A stretch of 64,000 nucleotides of DNA from Cyrtodaria siliqua (GCA_037043455.1 JAWPHD010000095.1:310001-374000), one strand, 5' to 3'; positions 47,902 to 60,964 are shown, counted from the stretch's first letter. A program made the numbers and translations. The notes: generated by a model from the sequence alone, not told the origin.

Positions 47902-48024
47902 ATATAAACGAATGTTCAACTGCCAATGGGGGCTGTCATGAAGATGCCAATTGTACAAATACCGCTGGATCCCATACATGTAATTGTAAAGACGGATTCA
48001 CCGGAAATGGAATAGAGTGTACAG
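47902..48024 (+). CDS. cbEGF exon 15
   Basis: Intact exon matching the array consensus at every residue. Confidence 0.92.
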
Positions 48025-49339
48025 GTATTACTATGTTTATTATGATAATACAAATACATAAAGGTAGATACAGAAATATATCTAAATCTATTGTGGTATT
48101 AACAGAATGTAATCATCTCGATTCAGTTGTTCTCTTTTGCGTTGACGGGACATCATCGCGTCACTCTATTATTGAAATTCCGGTCTCCCTACACAGTGCA
48201 TTTTTACTATGTTGGCCAATTTGAGTAAAGTCTACAGGGCCATTCCGAACAGGACATTTTCAAGCTAAAAGCTACTTTTTATGTAACCAAGTCATTTGCA
48301 CACACAAAACTGTACACAATCTGATACGTTGACCAGTTTTTTTTTAGTTTGAGTGGTGTCCGTCATTGCACTATTTTGGGCTTTAAGTCAAGAGGTTGGA
48401 CCAGAATTCCTACTCTTCTTCAACACCCATCAAACTGCCATATTTTGTAGGCAGGGTCATCTAATAGCTGCACATCCAATTTCAGACTCTGTTCATTTCA
48501 CCTGCAACGACAATAAACATATCTGTCAGCAATTATTAAAAATATTTAAAACTAAAGAACACACTACTACTTTTTAAAGCGTAAGAATTACCCTACCATG
48601 GGTTTCAAGGGAGCTAGCTGTGTAGTGAGACTGGAAACACTGATAAATGAGATGCATTAACTATCGTCATTCAGTTTTGTGGTCGTATTCTATTTTTCTC
48701 TGTGGATGGAACTGCTCTGTCGTTTAATACAATTCTGGTTACATTCTGAGGAGTTTCTAATTATGCATTAAAGAAATAAGTTGTAGAGGATGCGCAAAAT
48801 TACTGTTATCAGATGTTTGAGAAGCATACCAAATTTGGTATTAATAAGTAATATAAAACTGCAATGTGTAGTATGATCGTGGTCCATGTGATGTAATACA
48901 TTACTTCAAATGTTGAAAGCCCTTATACAGAAAACAATATCACGAGGCATTCTTAATAAATAGCGGGACGAAAATATGAAATTCGATACATATTTCAATC
49001 TTTAAAAGTATCCTTAGATTAATTTTCCCGTCCGCTTAAACTGTTGTGGCTGTTCGGGAGTACTATTTTGGATACTTCCTGAGGTATTCCTTATTATGTA
49101 TTAAAGAAATACATTGTATATTTTGTGCAACATTACTGTTTCCAGATTTCTACTACAGAAAAATTAGACTAACCGATATCATTATCACTGTACACATTCG
49201 TAATTGTATGTTATATGAAGGGAACATAAGCGGCGATAAGTTTTAATTGGCTAATGCGAAATTGCTGGAATTATAAAACGATGTAAACGATTAATATCAG
49301 GATTAACATTTACATAAGTCGTTTGTTTCATTTTGTCAG

Positions 49340-49462
49340 ATATAAACGAATGTTCAACTGCCAATGGGGGCTGTCATGAAGATGCCAATTGCACAAATAC
49401 CGCTGGATCCCATAGATGTAATTGTAAAGACGGATTCAACGGAAATGGAATAGAGTGCACAG
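49340..49462 (+). CDS. cbEGF exon 16
   Basis: Intact exon with T26R (SHRCNC) and T34N. It pairs with exon 18 in the 2.86-kb dimer. Confidence 0.92.
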
Positions 49463-50760
49463 GTATTACTACGTTTATCATGCTAATACAAATACATGAA
49501 GGTAGATGCAGAATATATCTAAATTTATTGTGGTATTAACAGAACGCAATCACCTCGAATCAGTTGTTCTCTTTTGCGTTGACGGGACATCATCGCGTCA
49601 CTCTATTATTGAACATTTAGTTCTCCCTACACAGTGCATTTTAACTATGTTGGCCAACATGAATAAAATTTACAGTGCCATTCCGAACAGGACATTTCCA
49701 AGCTAAAAGCTACTTTTTATGTAACCAAGTAATTTGCCGACACAAAACTGTACAAAATCTGGTACGTTGACCAGGTTTTTTGTTTAATTTGAGTGGTGTC
49801 CGCCATGGCACTATTTTTGGCGTTACCTCCATAGGTTGAATTCTTAATCTTCTTCAACACCTATCGAACTGCCATATTTTGTAGGCAGGGTCAACTAATA
49901 GCTGCTAATCCGATTTCAGACTCTGTTCATTTCACGTGCAACAACAATAAACATATGTGTCAGCAATTATTAAAAATATTTAAAACCAAAGAACGCACTA
50001 CTACTTTTTAAAGCATAAGAAGATTCCTACTGTGGGTTTCAAGGGAGCTAGCTGCCTAGCGAAACTGGAAACATTGATAAATTAGATGCATTAACTCTCA
50101 GTTTTGTGGTCGTATTTTAGATTTCTCTGTAGATATAAATGCTCTGGTCGTTCAATACAATTCTGGTTACATTCTGAGGTGTTCCTAATTGTGTACTAAA
50201 GAAATAAGAGGATGTGCAAAGTTACTGTTTCCAGATGTTTGAGAAGCATACCAAATTCGGTATTAATAAGCAATATAAAACTGCAATGTGTAGTATGATC
50301 GTGGTCCATGTGATGTAATATATTACTTCAAATGTTGAAAGCCCTTATACAGAAAACAATATCACGAGGCGTTCTTAAAAAATAGCAGGACGCAAATATG
50401 AAATTCGATACAAATTTCAATCTTTAAAAGTATCCATATATTAATTTTCCCGTCCGCTTTAACTGATGTGGCTGTTTGTGATAACTATTCTGGATACTTC
50501 CTGAGGTATTCCTTATTATGTATTTAAGAAATGCATTGTATATTTTGTGCAACATTACTGTTTCCAGATTTCTTCTACAGAAAAATTAGACCAACCAATA
50601 TCATTCTTACTATACACATTTTTAATTGTATGTTATATGAACTTAAAATCAGCGCGATAAGTTTTAATTGGCTAATGCGAAATTGCTAGAACTATAAAAC
50701 GACGTAAACGAATAATATCAGGATTAACATTTACATAAGTCGTTTGTTTCATTTTGTCAG

Positions 50761-50883
50761 ATATAAACGAATGTTCAACTGCCAATGGGGGCTGTCATGA
50801 AGATGCCAATTGCACAAATACCGCTGGATCCCATACATGTACTTGTAAAGACGGATTCACCGGAAATGGAATAGAGTGTACAG
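50761..50883 (+). CDS. cbEGF exon 17
   Basis: Intact exon with N28T (CTCKDG). It pairs with exon 19 by position in the 2.86-kb dimer. Confidence 0.92.
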
Positions 50884-52195
50884 GTATTACTACGTTTATT
50901 ATGCATATACAAATACATAAAGGTAGATACAGAAATATATCTAAATTTATTGTGGTATTAACAGAACGCAATCACCACGATTGAGTTGTTCTCTTTTGCG
51001 TTGACGGGACATCATCTCGTCACTCTATTATTGAACAGTAAGGTCTCCCTACAAAGTGCATTTTTACTATATTGGCTAATATGAATAAAGTTTACAGGGC
51101 CATTGCGACCCGGACATTTCCAAGCTAAAAGCTACTTTTTATGTAACCAAGTAATTTGCCCACACAAAACTGTACAAAATCTGTTACGTTGACCAGGTTT
51201 TTTGTTTAATTTGAGTGGTGTCCGTTATTGCCCTATTTTGGGCTTTAACTCCAGAGGTTGGACCAGAATTTCTTATCTTCTTCAACACCCATCGAACTGC
51301 CATATTTCGCAGTCATGGTCATCTAATAGCTGCACATTCAATTTCAGACTCTGTTCATTTCACCTGCAACAACAATAAACATATATGTCAGCAATCATTA
51401 AAAATATTTAAAACCGAAGAACACACTTCTACTTTATAAAGCGTACGCATTATCCTACCGTGGGTTTCAAGGGAGGTAGCTGTCTAGCGAGACTGGACAC
51501 ATTGATAAATTAGATGCATTAACTCTCAGTTTTGTGGTCGTATTTTAGATTTCTCTGTGGAGATAACTGCTCTGGTCGTTCTATACAATTCTGGTTACAT
51601 TCTGAGGTGTTTCTAATTGTGTATTAGAGAAATAAGTTGTAGAGGATGCGCAAAATTACTGTTTTCAGATGTTTGAGAAGCATACCAAATTTGGTATTAA
51701 TAAGTAATATAAAACTGCAATGTGTAGTATGATCGTGGTCCATGTGATGTAATACATTACTTCAAATGTTGAAAGCCCTTATACAGAAAACAATATCACG
51801 AGGCATTCTTAATAAATAGCTGGACGATAATATGAAATTCGATACATATTTCAATCTTTAAAAGTATCCATAGATTAATTTTCCCGTCCGCTTAAACTGA
51901 TGTGGCTGTTCGGGAGTACTATTTTGGATACTTCCTGAGGTATTCCTTATTATGTATTAAAGAAATACATTGTATATTTTGTGCAACATTACTGTTTCCA
52001 GATTTCTACTACAGAAAAATTAGACTAACCGATATCATTATCACTGTACACATTCGTAATTGTATGTTATATGAAGGGAACATAAGCGGCGATAAGTTTT
52101 AATTGGCTAATGCGAAATTGCTGGAATTATAAAACGATGTAAACGATTAATATCAGGATTAACATTTACATAAGTCGTTTGTTTCATTTTGTCAG

Positions 52196-52318
52196 ATATA
52201 AACGAATGTTCAACTGCCAATGGGGGCTGTCATGAAGATTCCAATTGCACAAATACCGCTGGATCCCATAGATGTAATTGTAAAGACGGAATCAACGGAA
52301 ATGGAATAGAGTGTACAG
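52196..52318 (+). CDS. cbEGF exon 18
   Basis: Intact exon with A16S, T26R, F33I and T34N. T26R is shared with exon 16, and the surrounding intron sequence is nearly identical to that of exon 16. Confidence 0.92.
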
Positions 52319-53618
52319 GTATTACTACGTTTATTATGCTAATACAAATACATGAAGGTAGATGCAGAATATATCTAAATTTATTGTGGTATTAACAGAA
52401 CGCAATCACCTCGAATCAGTTGTTCTCTTTTGCGTTGGCGGGACATCATCGCGTCACTCTAATATTGAACATTTAGTTCTCCCTACACAGTGCATTTTAA
52501 CTATGTTGGCCAACATGAATAAAATTTACAGTGCCATTCCGAACAGGACATTTCCAAGCTAAAAGCTACTTTTTATGTAACCAAGTAATTTGCCGACACA
52601 AAACTGTACAAAATCTGGTACGTTGACCAGGTTTTTTGTTTAATTTGAGTGGTGTCCGCCATGGCACTATTTTGGGCGTTACCTTCATAGGTTGAATTCT
52701 TAATCTTCTTCAACACCTATCGAACTGCCATATTTTGTAGGCAGGGTCAACTAATAGCTGCACATCCGATTTCAGACTCTGTTCATTTCACGTGCAACAA
52801 CAATAAACATATGTGTCAGCAATTATTAAAAATATTTAAAACCAAAGAACGCACTACTACTTTTTAAAGCGTAAGAAGATTCCTACTGTGGGTTTCAAGG
52901 GAGCTAGCTGCCTAGCAAAACTGGAAACATTGATAAATTAGATGCATTAACTCTCAGTTTTGTGGTCGTATTTTAGATTTCTCTGTAGATATAAATGCTC
53001 TGGTCGTTCAATACAATTCTGGTTACATTCTGAGGTGTTCCTAATTGTGTACTCAAGAAATAAGAGGATGTGCAAAGTTACTGTTTTCAGATGTTTGAGA
53101 AGCATACCAAATTAGGTATTAATAAGCAATATAAAACTGCAATGTGTAGTATGATCGTGGTCCATGTGATGTAATATATTACTTCAAATGTTGAAAGCCC
53201 TTATACAGAAAACAATATCACGAGGCGTTCTTAATAAATAGCAGGACGCAAATATGAAATTCGATACAGATTTCAATCTTTAAAAGTATCCATATATTAA
53301 TTTTCCCGTCCGCTTTAACTGATGTGGCTGTTTGTGATAACTATTCTGGATACTTCCTGAGGTATTCCTTATTATGTATTTAAGAAATGCATTGTATATT
53401 TTGTGCACAACATTACTGTTTACAGATTTCTTCTACAGAAAAATTAGACCAACCAATATCATTCTCACTATACACATTTTTAATTGTATGTTATATGAAC
53501 TTAAAATCAGCGCGATAAGTTTTAATTGGCTAATGCGAAATTGCTAGAACTATAAAACGACATAAACGAATAATATCAGGATTAACATTTACATAAGTCG
53601 TTTGTTTCATTTTGTCAG

Positions 53619-53741
53619 ATATAAACGAATGTTCAACTGCCAATGGGGGCTGTCATGAAGATGCCAATTGCACAAATACCGCTGGATCCCATACATGTAA
53701 TTGTAAAGACGGATTCACCGGAAATGGAATAGAGTGTACAG
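53619..53741 (+). CDS. cbEGF exon 19
   Basis: Intact exon at array consensus. Confidence 0.92.
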
Positions 53742-55019
53742 GTATTACTACGTTTATTATGCTAATACAAATACATAAAAGTAGATACAGAAATATATCT
53801 AAATTTATTGTGGTATTAACAGAACGCAATCACCACGATTGAGTTGTTCTCTTTTGCGTTGACGGGACATCATCTCGTCACTCTATTATTGAACATTAAG
53901 GTCTCCCTACAAAGTGCATTTTTACTATATTGGCCAATATGAATAAAGTTTACAGGGCCATTGCGACCCGCACATTTCCAAGCTAAAAGCTACTTTTTAT
54001 GTTACCAAGTAATTTGCCCACACAAAACTGTACAAAATCTGTTACGTTGACCAGGTTTTTTGTTTAATTTGAGTGGTGTCCGTTATTGCCCTATTTTGGG
54101 CTTTAACTCCAGAGGTTGGACCAGAATTTCTAATCTTCTTCAACACCCATCGAACTGCCATATTTTGCAGGCATGGTCATCGAATAGCTGCACATCCAAT
54201 TTCAGACTCTGTTCATTTCACCTGCAACAACAATAAACATATATGTCAGCAATCATTAAAAATATTTAAAACCGAAGAACACACTTCTTCTTTTTAAAGC
54301 GTACGAATTATCCTACCGTGGGTTTCAAGGGAGGTAGCTGTCTAGCGAGACTGGAATCATTGATAAATTAGATGCATTAACTCTCAGTTTTGTGGTCGTA
54401 TTTTAGATTTCTCTGTGGATATAACGGCTCTGGTCTTTCTATACAATTCTGGTTACATTCTGAGGGGTTTCTAATTGTGTATTAAAGAAATAAGTTGTAG
54501 AGGATGCGCAAAATTACTGTTTTCAGATGTTTGAGAAGCATACCAAATTTGGTATTAATAAGCAATATAAATGTAATACATTACTTCAAATGTTGCAAGC
54601 CCTTACACAGAAAACAATATCACGAGGCATTCTTAATAAATAGCGGGACGAAAATATGAAATTCGATACATATTTCAATCTTTAAAAGTATCCATAGATT
54701 AATTTTCCCGTCCGCTTAAACTGATGTGGCTGTTCGGGAGTACTATTTTGGATACTTCCTGAGGTATTCATTATTATGTATTTAAGAAATACATTGTATA
54801 TTTTGTGCAACATTACTGTTTCCAGATTTCTTCTACAGAAAAATTGGACCAACCAATATCATTATCACTATACACGTTTTTAATTGTATGTTATATGAAC
54901 TTAAAATAAGCGGCGATAAGTTTTAATTGGCTAATGCGAAATTGCTAGAACTATAAAACGACGTAAAGGAATAATATCAGGATTAACATTTACATAAGTC
55001 GTTTGTTTCATTTTGTCAG

Positions 55020-55142
55020 ATATAAACGAATGTTCAACTGCCAATGGGAGCTGTCATGAAGATGCCAATTGCACAAATACCGCTGGATCCCATACATGTA
55101 ATTGTAAAGACGGATTCAACGGAAATGGAAGAGAGTGTACAG
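55020..55142 (+). CDS. cbEGF exon 20
   Basis: Intact exon with G11S (NGSC), T34N and I38R. Confidence 0.92.
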
Positions 55143-56456
55143 GTATTACTACGTTTATTATGCTAATACAAATACAAAAAGGTAGATACAGAAATATATC
55201 TAAATTTATTGTTCTATTAACAGAACGCAATCACCACGATTGAGTTGTTCTCTTTTGCGTTGACGGGTCATCATCGCGTCACTCTATTATTGAACATTAA
55301 GGTCTCCCTACAAAGTGCATCTTTACTATATTGGCCATTATGAATAAAGTTTACAGGGCCATTCCGAACAGGAAATTTCCAAGCTAAAAACTACTTTTTA
55401 TGTAACCAAGTCATTTGCCCACACAAAAATGTACAAAATCTGATACGTTGACCAGGTGTTTTGTTTAATTTGAGTGGTGTCCGCCGTTGCACTATTTTGG
55501 GCTTTAACTCCAGAGGTTGGACCAGAACTTCTAATCTTCTTCAACACCCATCGAACTGGCATATTTTGCAGGCATGGTCATCTAATAGCTGCACATCCAA
55601 TTTCAGACTCTGTTCATTTCACCAGCAACAACAATAAACATATCTGTCAGCAATTATTCAAAATATGTAAAACCAAAGAACACACTACTACTTTTTAAAG
55701 CGTAATAATTATCCTACCGTGGTTTCAAGGGTTCTAGCTGTCTAGCGAGACTAGAAACATTTAAAATTAGATGCATTAACTCTCAATTTTGTGGTCGTAT
55801 TCTAGATTTCTCTGTGGATGCAACTGCTCTGGTCGTTCAATACAATTCTGATTACATTCTGAGGTGTTTCTAATTATTAATGTATTAAAGAAATAAGTTG
55901 TAGAGCATGTGCAAAGTTACTGTGTTCAGATGTTTGAGAAGCATACCAAATTCGGTATTAATAAGCAATATAAAACTGCAAATTGTAGTATGATCGTGGT
56001 CCATGTGATGTAATATATTACTTCAAATGTTGAAAGCCCTTAAACAGAAAGCAATATCACGAGGCATTTTTAATAAATAGCGGGACGAAAATATGAAATT
56101 CGATACAGATTTCAATCTTTAAAAGTATCCACAGATTAATTTTCTCGTCCGCTTTATCTGATGTGGCTGTTCGTGAGTACTATTCTGGATACTTCCTGAG
56201 GTATTCCTTATTATGTATTTAAGAAATACAGTGTATATTTTGTGCAACATTACTGTGTCCAGATTTCTTCTACAGAAACATTAGACCAACCCATATCATT
56301 ATCACTATACACATTTTTAATTGTATGTTATTTGAACTTAAAATAATCGGCGATCAGTTTTAATTGGCTAATGCGAAATTGTTAGAACTATAAAACGACG
56401 TAAACGAATAATATCAGGATTAAGATTTACATAAGTCGTTTGTTTCATTTTGTCAG

Positions 56457-56579
56457 ATATAAACGAATGTTCAACTGCCAATGGGGGCTGTCATGAAGAT
56501 GCCAATTGCACAAATACCGCTGGATCCCGTACATGTAATTGTAAAGACGGATTCACCGGAAATGGAATAGATTGTACAG
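56457..56579 (+). CDS. cbEGF exon 21
   Basis: Intact exon with H25R (GSRTC) and E39D. Confidence 0.92.
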
Positions 56580-57895
56580 GTATTACTACGTTTATTATGC
56601 TAATAGAAATACATAAAGGTATATACAGAAATATATATAAATTTATTGTGGTATTAACAGAATGCAATCACCTCGATTCAGTTGTTCTCTTTTGCGTTGA
56701 CTGGACATCATCGCGTCACTCTATTATTGAACATTCAGGTCTCCCTACAAAGTGCATTTTTACTATATTGGCCAATATGAATAAAGTTTACAGGGTCATT
56801 CCGAACAGGACATTTCCAAGCTAAAAGCTACTTTTTATGTAACCAAGTCATTTGCCCACACAAAACTGTACACAATCTGGTACGTTGATCAGGTTTATTG
56901 TTTAATTTGAGTGGTGTCCGCCATTGCACTATTTTGGGCTTTAAGTCAAGAGGTTGGACCAGAATTCCTACTCTTCTTCAACACCCATCGAACTACCATA
57001 TTTTGTAGGCAGGTCATCGAATAGCTGTACATCCAATTTCAGACTCTGTTCATTTCACCTGCAACAACAATAAACATATCTCTCAGCAATTATTAAAAAT
57101 ATTTAAAACCAAAGAACACACTTCTACTTTTTAAAGCGTAAGAATTACCCTACCGTGGGATTCAAGGAACTAGCTGTGTAGTGAGACTGGAAACACTGAT
57201 AAATGAGATGCATTAACTATCGTCTTTCAGTTTTGTGGTCGTATTCTGGATTTCTCTGTAGATGCAACTGCTCTGGTCGTTCGGTACAATTCTGGTTACA
57301 TTCTGAGGTGTTTCTGATTATGTATTAAAGAAATAAGTTGTAGAGGATGTGCAAAGTTACTGTTTTCAGATGTTTGAGAAACATACCAAATTCGATATTA
57401 AGAAGCAATATAAAACTGCAATGTGTAACATGATCGTGGTCCATGTGATGTAATATATTACTTCAAATGTTCAAAGCCCTTATATAGAAAACAATATCAC
57501 GAGGCATTCTTAATAAATAGCGGGACGAAAATATGAAATTCGATACAGATTTCAATCTTTAAAAGTATCCATAGATTAATTTTTCCGTCCGTTTTAACTG
57601 ATGTGGCTGTTCGTGAGTACACTTCCGGATACTTCCTGATGTATTCCTTATTATGTATTGAAGAAATGCATTGTATATTTTGTGCAACATTACCGTTTTC
57701 AGATTTCTTCTACAGAACAATTAGACCAACCCATATCATTATCACTATACACATTTTTAATTGTATGTTATATGAACTTAAATAAGCGGCGATAAGTTTT
57801 AATTCGCTAATGCGAAATTGCTAGAACTATAAAACGAAGTAAACGAATAATATCAGTATTAACATTTACATAAGTCGTTTGTTTCATTTTGTCAG

Positions 57896-58018
57896 ATATA
57901 AACGAATGTTCAACTGCCAATGGGGGCTGTCATGAAGATGCCAGTTGCACAAATACCGCTGGATCCCATACATGTAATTGTAAAGACGGATTCACCGGAA
58001 ATGGAATAGAGTGTACAG
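57896..58018 (+). CDS. cbEGF exon 22, last before the Ty3 element
   Basis: Intact exon with N17S (DASC), which removes the N-C-T sequon. The donor acag|gtatta is present, but array sequence stops 96 bases into the intron at 58114, where the LTR begins. Whether further exons follow beyond the window is unknown. Confidence 0.91.
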
Positions 58019-58114
58019 GTATTACTACGTTTATTATGCTAATACAAATACATACAGGTAGATACAGAAATATATCTACATTTATTGTGGTATTAACTGA
58101 ACGCAATCACCTCG

Positions 58115-58913
58115 TGTCGCTGGATGACTCTAGTGGTTGGGGCTTACTCAGGAAAGAATTAATGACGGTGAATGCATTTACATAAGTTGAATGCAATTTT
58201 TAAAATATGTTAAATATATATACAATTATCAAAAAAAACAAGCGAATACACAGATGAAATATGAAAAGAATGTTCTCATGAACGTTTAAGACGTTCTTAG
58301 TATTATAACAAAGACTGAATGTGTCGACTGATTATATACGACACTAAAGTGTTGTTAAAGTTATAACAATGTTGATCTATGATCTAGCGCGATAACTTCA
58401 CTCCACAAGGCTTATATCCAAACCTGGATGGCTTATATCCAAACCTGGATGACTTATATCCAACCCTGGATGCCTTAGGCACATATTGCCTGTGAATTTC
58501 GCCGTGCAACTCCTGATCCAAACAAAGTAACTATCGAGCAATCGCCGCCAAAACTAGAAGACAATGGATTTTATATTAAACGTTACGCCCAAACCATTAT
58601 TTCCCATTTCATTCCGTGACATACGTGGCTAAATTTGCAGTATTCAATTCTACACGAAAGGACCCTTACACAATTTTGCCTTTTAAGGAGATAGACCTTT
58701 TACATGCATTAGGACAAAACTAAACTTATTAAACGGCCCTTCCGGACGCCCTCTTACGGCCACTTAAAATGTGCACGCTTTTCCGAGTTACCTGAATATA
58801 TCATGGATATTGTGAATTGGTTTCAACTGAACAATGAATTAGAGTGAATCTAAAAGTGCTTACAAGAGCTATGTACGATCAATACGCTCTACCCGTGACA
58901 TTTTGTGACAACA
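58115..58913 (-). mobile_element. Ty3/gypsy 3' LTR
   Basis: It begins at 58115 (tgtcgctggatgactctag) exactly where the array unit is broken and ends at gtgacaaca (58913), so on the minus strand it is bounded TG...CA. Positions 58131-58510 recur at 63381-64000 as the opposite LTR. A 22-bp repeat (ggcttatatccaaacctgga) is present in three copies here (58411-58475) and two in the other LTR. Confidence 0.82.
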
Positions 58914-58924
58914 TCTCCCCACTT
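58914..58924 (-). other. Polypurine tract of the Ty3 element
   Basis: tctccccactt on the plus strand is aagtggggaga on the element's strand, directly abutting the TGTTG start of the LTR. Such a tract primes plus-strand DNA synthesis in LTR retroelements. Confidence 0.7.
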
Positions 58925-59109
58925 AAAGAAAGTGCTACACTTTTTTAAAATTAAACAAAATGATAATTAATGTTTACATGTTAATAAACTATTAATTAGT
59001 CCTAGCAAAATACATGGTTGCGTAATAAGCAACATTGAAATTTCAACAATATTCTACAATTGTACACTACACTGTCGTAACATAAACTGCTATTGTATTA
59101 GACCTGTCA

Positions 59110-59722
59110 TTATGTGCGCCGACTTAAATAGTCTTCCCCAATATTGTCCTTTCCACGGTCTATTACCCGGACTCTCCTGTTACCAATAACACTACCTCCT
59201 GCGACTACGAGAACTTCAACTTTACACATTGCATCCATCGCATTACCAGTATACTGCTTGCGAAATGGAGTAGGGTCTCCCGTTTCCTTAATCGGCTTTG
59301 CTAAAGTGTGCTTAAAGCTACACTGCACTACTTCTGTTGGTCGCGACGCATCGAACCGAACAGCACTACACTCAGTGTCTAAACGACATACATACATTCT
59401 CTAATAGAATAAGCATGCCCGATATGTCTACATCGGCTGCTGTCTGCTTACCTACACTAGTGGGAGAATATATTGGACTAGTGTCCTCACTACTGCCTTC
59501 CTCTCTATCCTCAATAACTGCAACATTAACTACATTTAATACCCCTTGTTGCGCAATATCGGTTCTACTGATAAACTCTTTCAGCATATTCGCATGAAAG
59601 GTCTTTAACTTTCCGTTTATCTCGATACGATAATCCATAGTGTTCACTATCCCTCTAACGTAAAACGGACCTTTGCATTGTAATAACAGCTTATTATTGT
59701 CGGTCGGGTGTAACAGTAACAC
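59110..59722 (-). pseudogene. Ty3 pol 3' part: integrase C-terminus, with RT/RNase H mostly deleted
   Basis: 59722-59372 codes for the end of integrase (CKGPFYVRGI, then NGKLKTFHANMLKEFI). A different frame (59397-59110) then reads HTLAKPIKETGDPTPFRKQ, resembling the start of Ty3 RT domains, and ends IDRGKDNIGEDYLSRRT followed by a stop. That resembles the RNase H terminus (PGKxNxxADxLSR). About 2 kb of RT/RNase H expected between them is missing. Polymerase remnants after integrase and directly before the LTR imply integrase-before-RT order. Confidence 0.65.
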
Positions 59723-59779
59723 CTGGTCATCTATCTTAAATTTCCTAGCTCTAACTTTCTGGTCATAGTACCGTTTGTA

Positions 59780-60714
59780 CTATGTACTTGCCTTAACTAA
59801 CTGACTTTGAGCTATCTTACAAGTCTCCTCTAGTTTCTCCTTCAGATCTAAAACATACTTATATGTAGACTTAACCTCATCACTATCTACTTCACCTGCC
59901 AACATCTCTGTAAAAATCCTCATGGGACTTTTAACTGATCTACCGTACAATAACTCAAACGGAGAAATTCCTAAACTCTCTCGTGGAACCTCTCTAAATG
60001 CAAACAGCAAATCATTGATTCATCTGTACACATACGCCGTAACATTTGTTTTAACGTCCCGTTAAATTGTTCGACTAACCCGTTACACATAGGGTGATAC
60101 GGTGTTGTCATGATTTGACGCAAAGACAATAACCTACTAACTTCAGCCATAAGTTCTGACGTAAACTGTGACACACAATCAGTCAGCATTTCCTCTGGTA
60201 CACCTAGCCTACTGATCATATCAACTTATTCCTCAGCTACTCTCTAAGTTTCAATTGAGGGCAATGCTACTGCCTCCGGATACGTAGTTGCATAGTCTAC
60301 CATGGTTAAAATGTACCTATTTTTCCTATCCGACACTGGAAAAATTTGTCCAACTATGTCTACGGCTACCCGCTTAAATGGTGTATCTATCAGTGGCATC
60401 TGACCTAAATGTACTTTGGTCACTCGAGCTTTTGGTACTGTACTTTGGCATACATCGCAGGGCCTTCAATACCTAGTTACATCTCCACTAACGCCTGGCC
60501 AATACAATTCTGCCAATACTCTATCTGACGTTTTCTTTACGCCTAAATGACCTCCCATAATCGACTCATGAGCTACCTTAAGCACTGTCGTTCTATACTG
60601 GGTCGGTACCACTAATTGGTGAAACTGTCTACCACAACTATCTTCAAATTCTCTGTACAATAACCTATTCTTATGTACAAACTTAGAACTACCGGACCCT
60701 TTACACTTCTTCAC
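59780..60714 (-). pseudogene. Ty3 integrase, disrupted
   Basis: It shows, in order, an HHCC zinc-binding region (KVAHESIMGGHLGVKKT, LYWPGVSGDVTRY, CDVC) and a DDE core. The core has Asp in the AVDIVG strand, Asp in LTDCVSQF and Glu in NGLVEQFNGTLKQMLRR. Then comes FAFREVPRESLGISPFELLY. All three catalytic acids are visible, but stops and frame shifts interrupt it (after DVTRY, around 60220, near 60010), so it cannot be functional. The best matches I recall are integrases of Gmr1-like or related Ty3 elements of invertebrates. Confidence 0.82.
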
Positions 60715-60964
60715 TACAAACGTCCTTGGCCATCACTTTACAAGGACCTAATGACTCGTCTTGAGTTTGTGCTTCTATAAACTCAGCTTTAGAAATGTTA
60801 CCTACGGCTGCAGGAACCTTTAATTTTCTATAAGCCTGAGCTTGATTCTGAACCTGCGCTCTAGTCTCTACTGCATAACTTATGCTACTCCTAAAATCGG
60901 ACACTACCGAAAGTACTGAACCTTCTATGTTCCCTATCGTTAAATCATACATCGGATCGTCCAT
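60701..60964 (-). pseudogene. Ty3 pol linker between protease and integrase
   Basis: MDDPMYDLTIGNIEGS followed by SYAVETRAQVQ and TQDESLGP. The 'DPxYDLxIGN', 'AVxTRAQ' and 'LxxxQxxDxxL' blocks normally sit between protease and the integrase zinc domain in Ty3 elements with integrase ahead of RT. Confidence 0.7.

Larger units (their letters stand above)
25245..58114 (+). repeat. 33-kb tandem array of a cbEGF-exon unit
   Basis: Twenty-two units each carry one 123-bp EGF exon. Exon-to-exon spacing is mostly 1401-1474 bp. Exceptions are 2162 (insertion at 28.8 kb), 597 (deletion), 1723 (PLE tail), 1162 three times (shared deletion) and 3855 (composite insertion). Introns between copies are nearly as alike as exons, showing recent duplication or conversion. 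The recurrent open frames beginning V-S-A-I-A-L (GTG start) and the minus-strand M-L-H-K-I-Y frames are intron sequence repeated with the unit. The array ends where the Ty3 LTR begins. Confidence 0.95.

Noticed and set aside
25245..58114. Regularly spaced repeats considered as a satellite without function
   Set aside because: Each unit carries an intact EGF exon with conserved cysteines, phase and splice sites, which a neutral satellite would not keep.
59144..59597. Plus-strand frames across the Ty3 pol end
   Set aside because: They are shadows of the minus-strand integrase/RNase H remnants.
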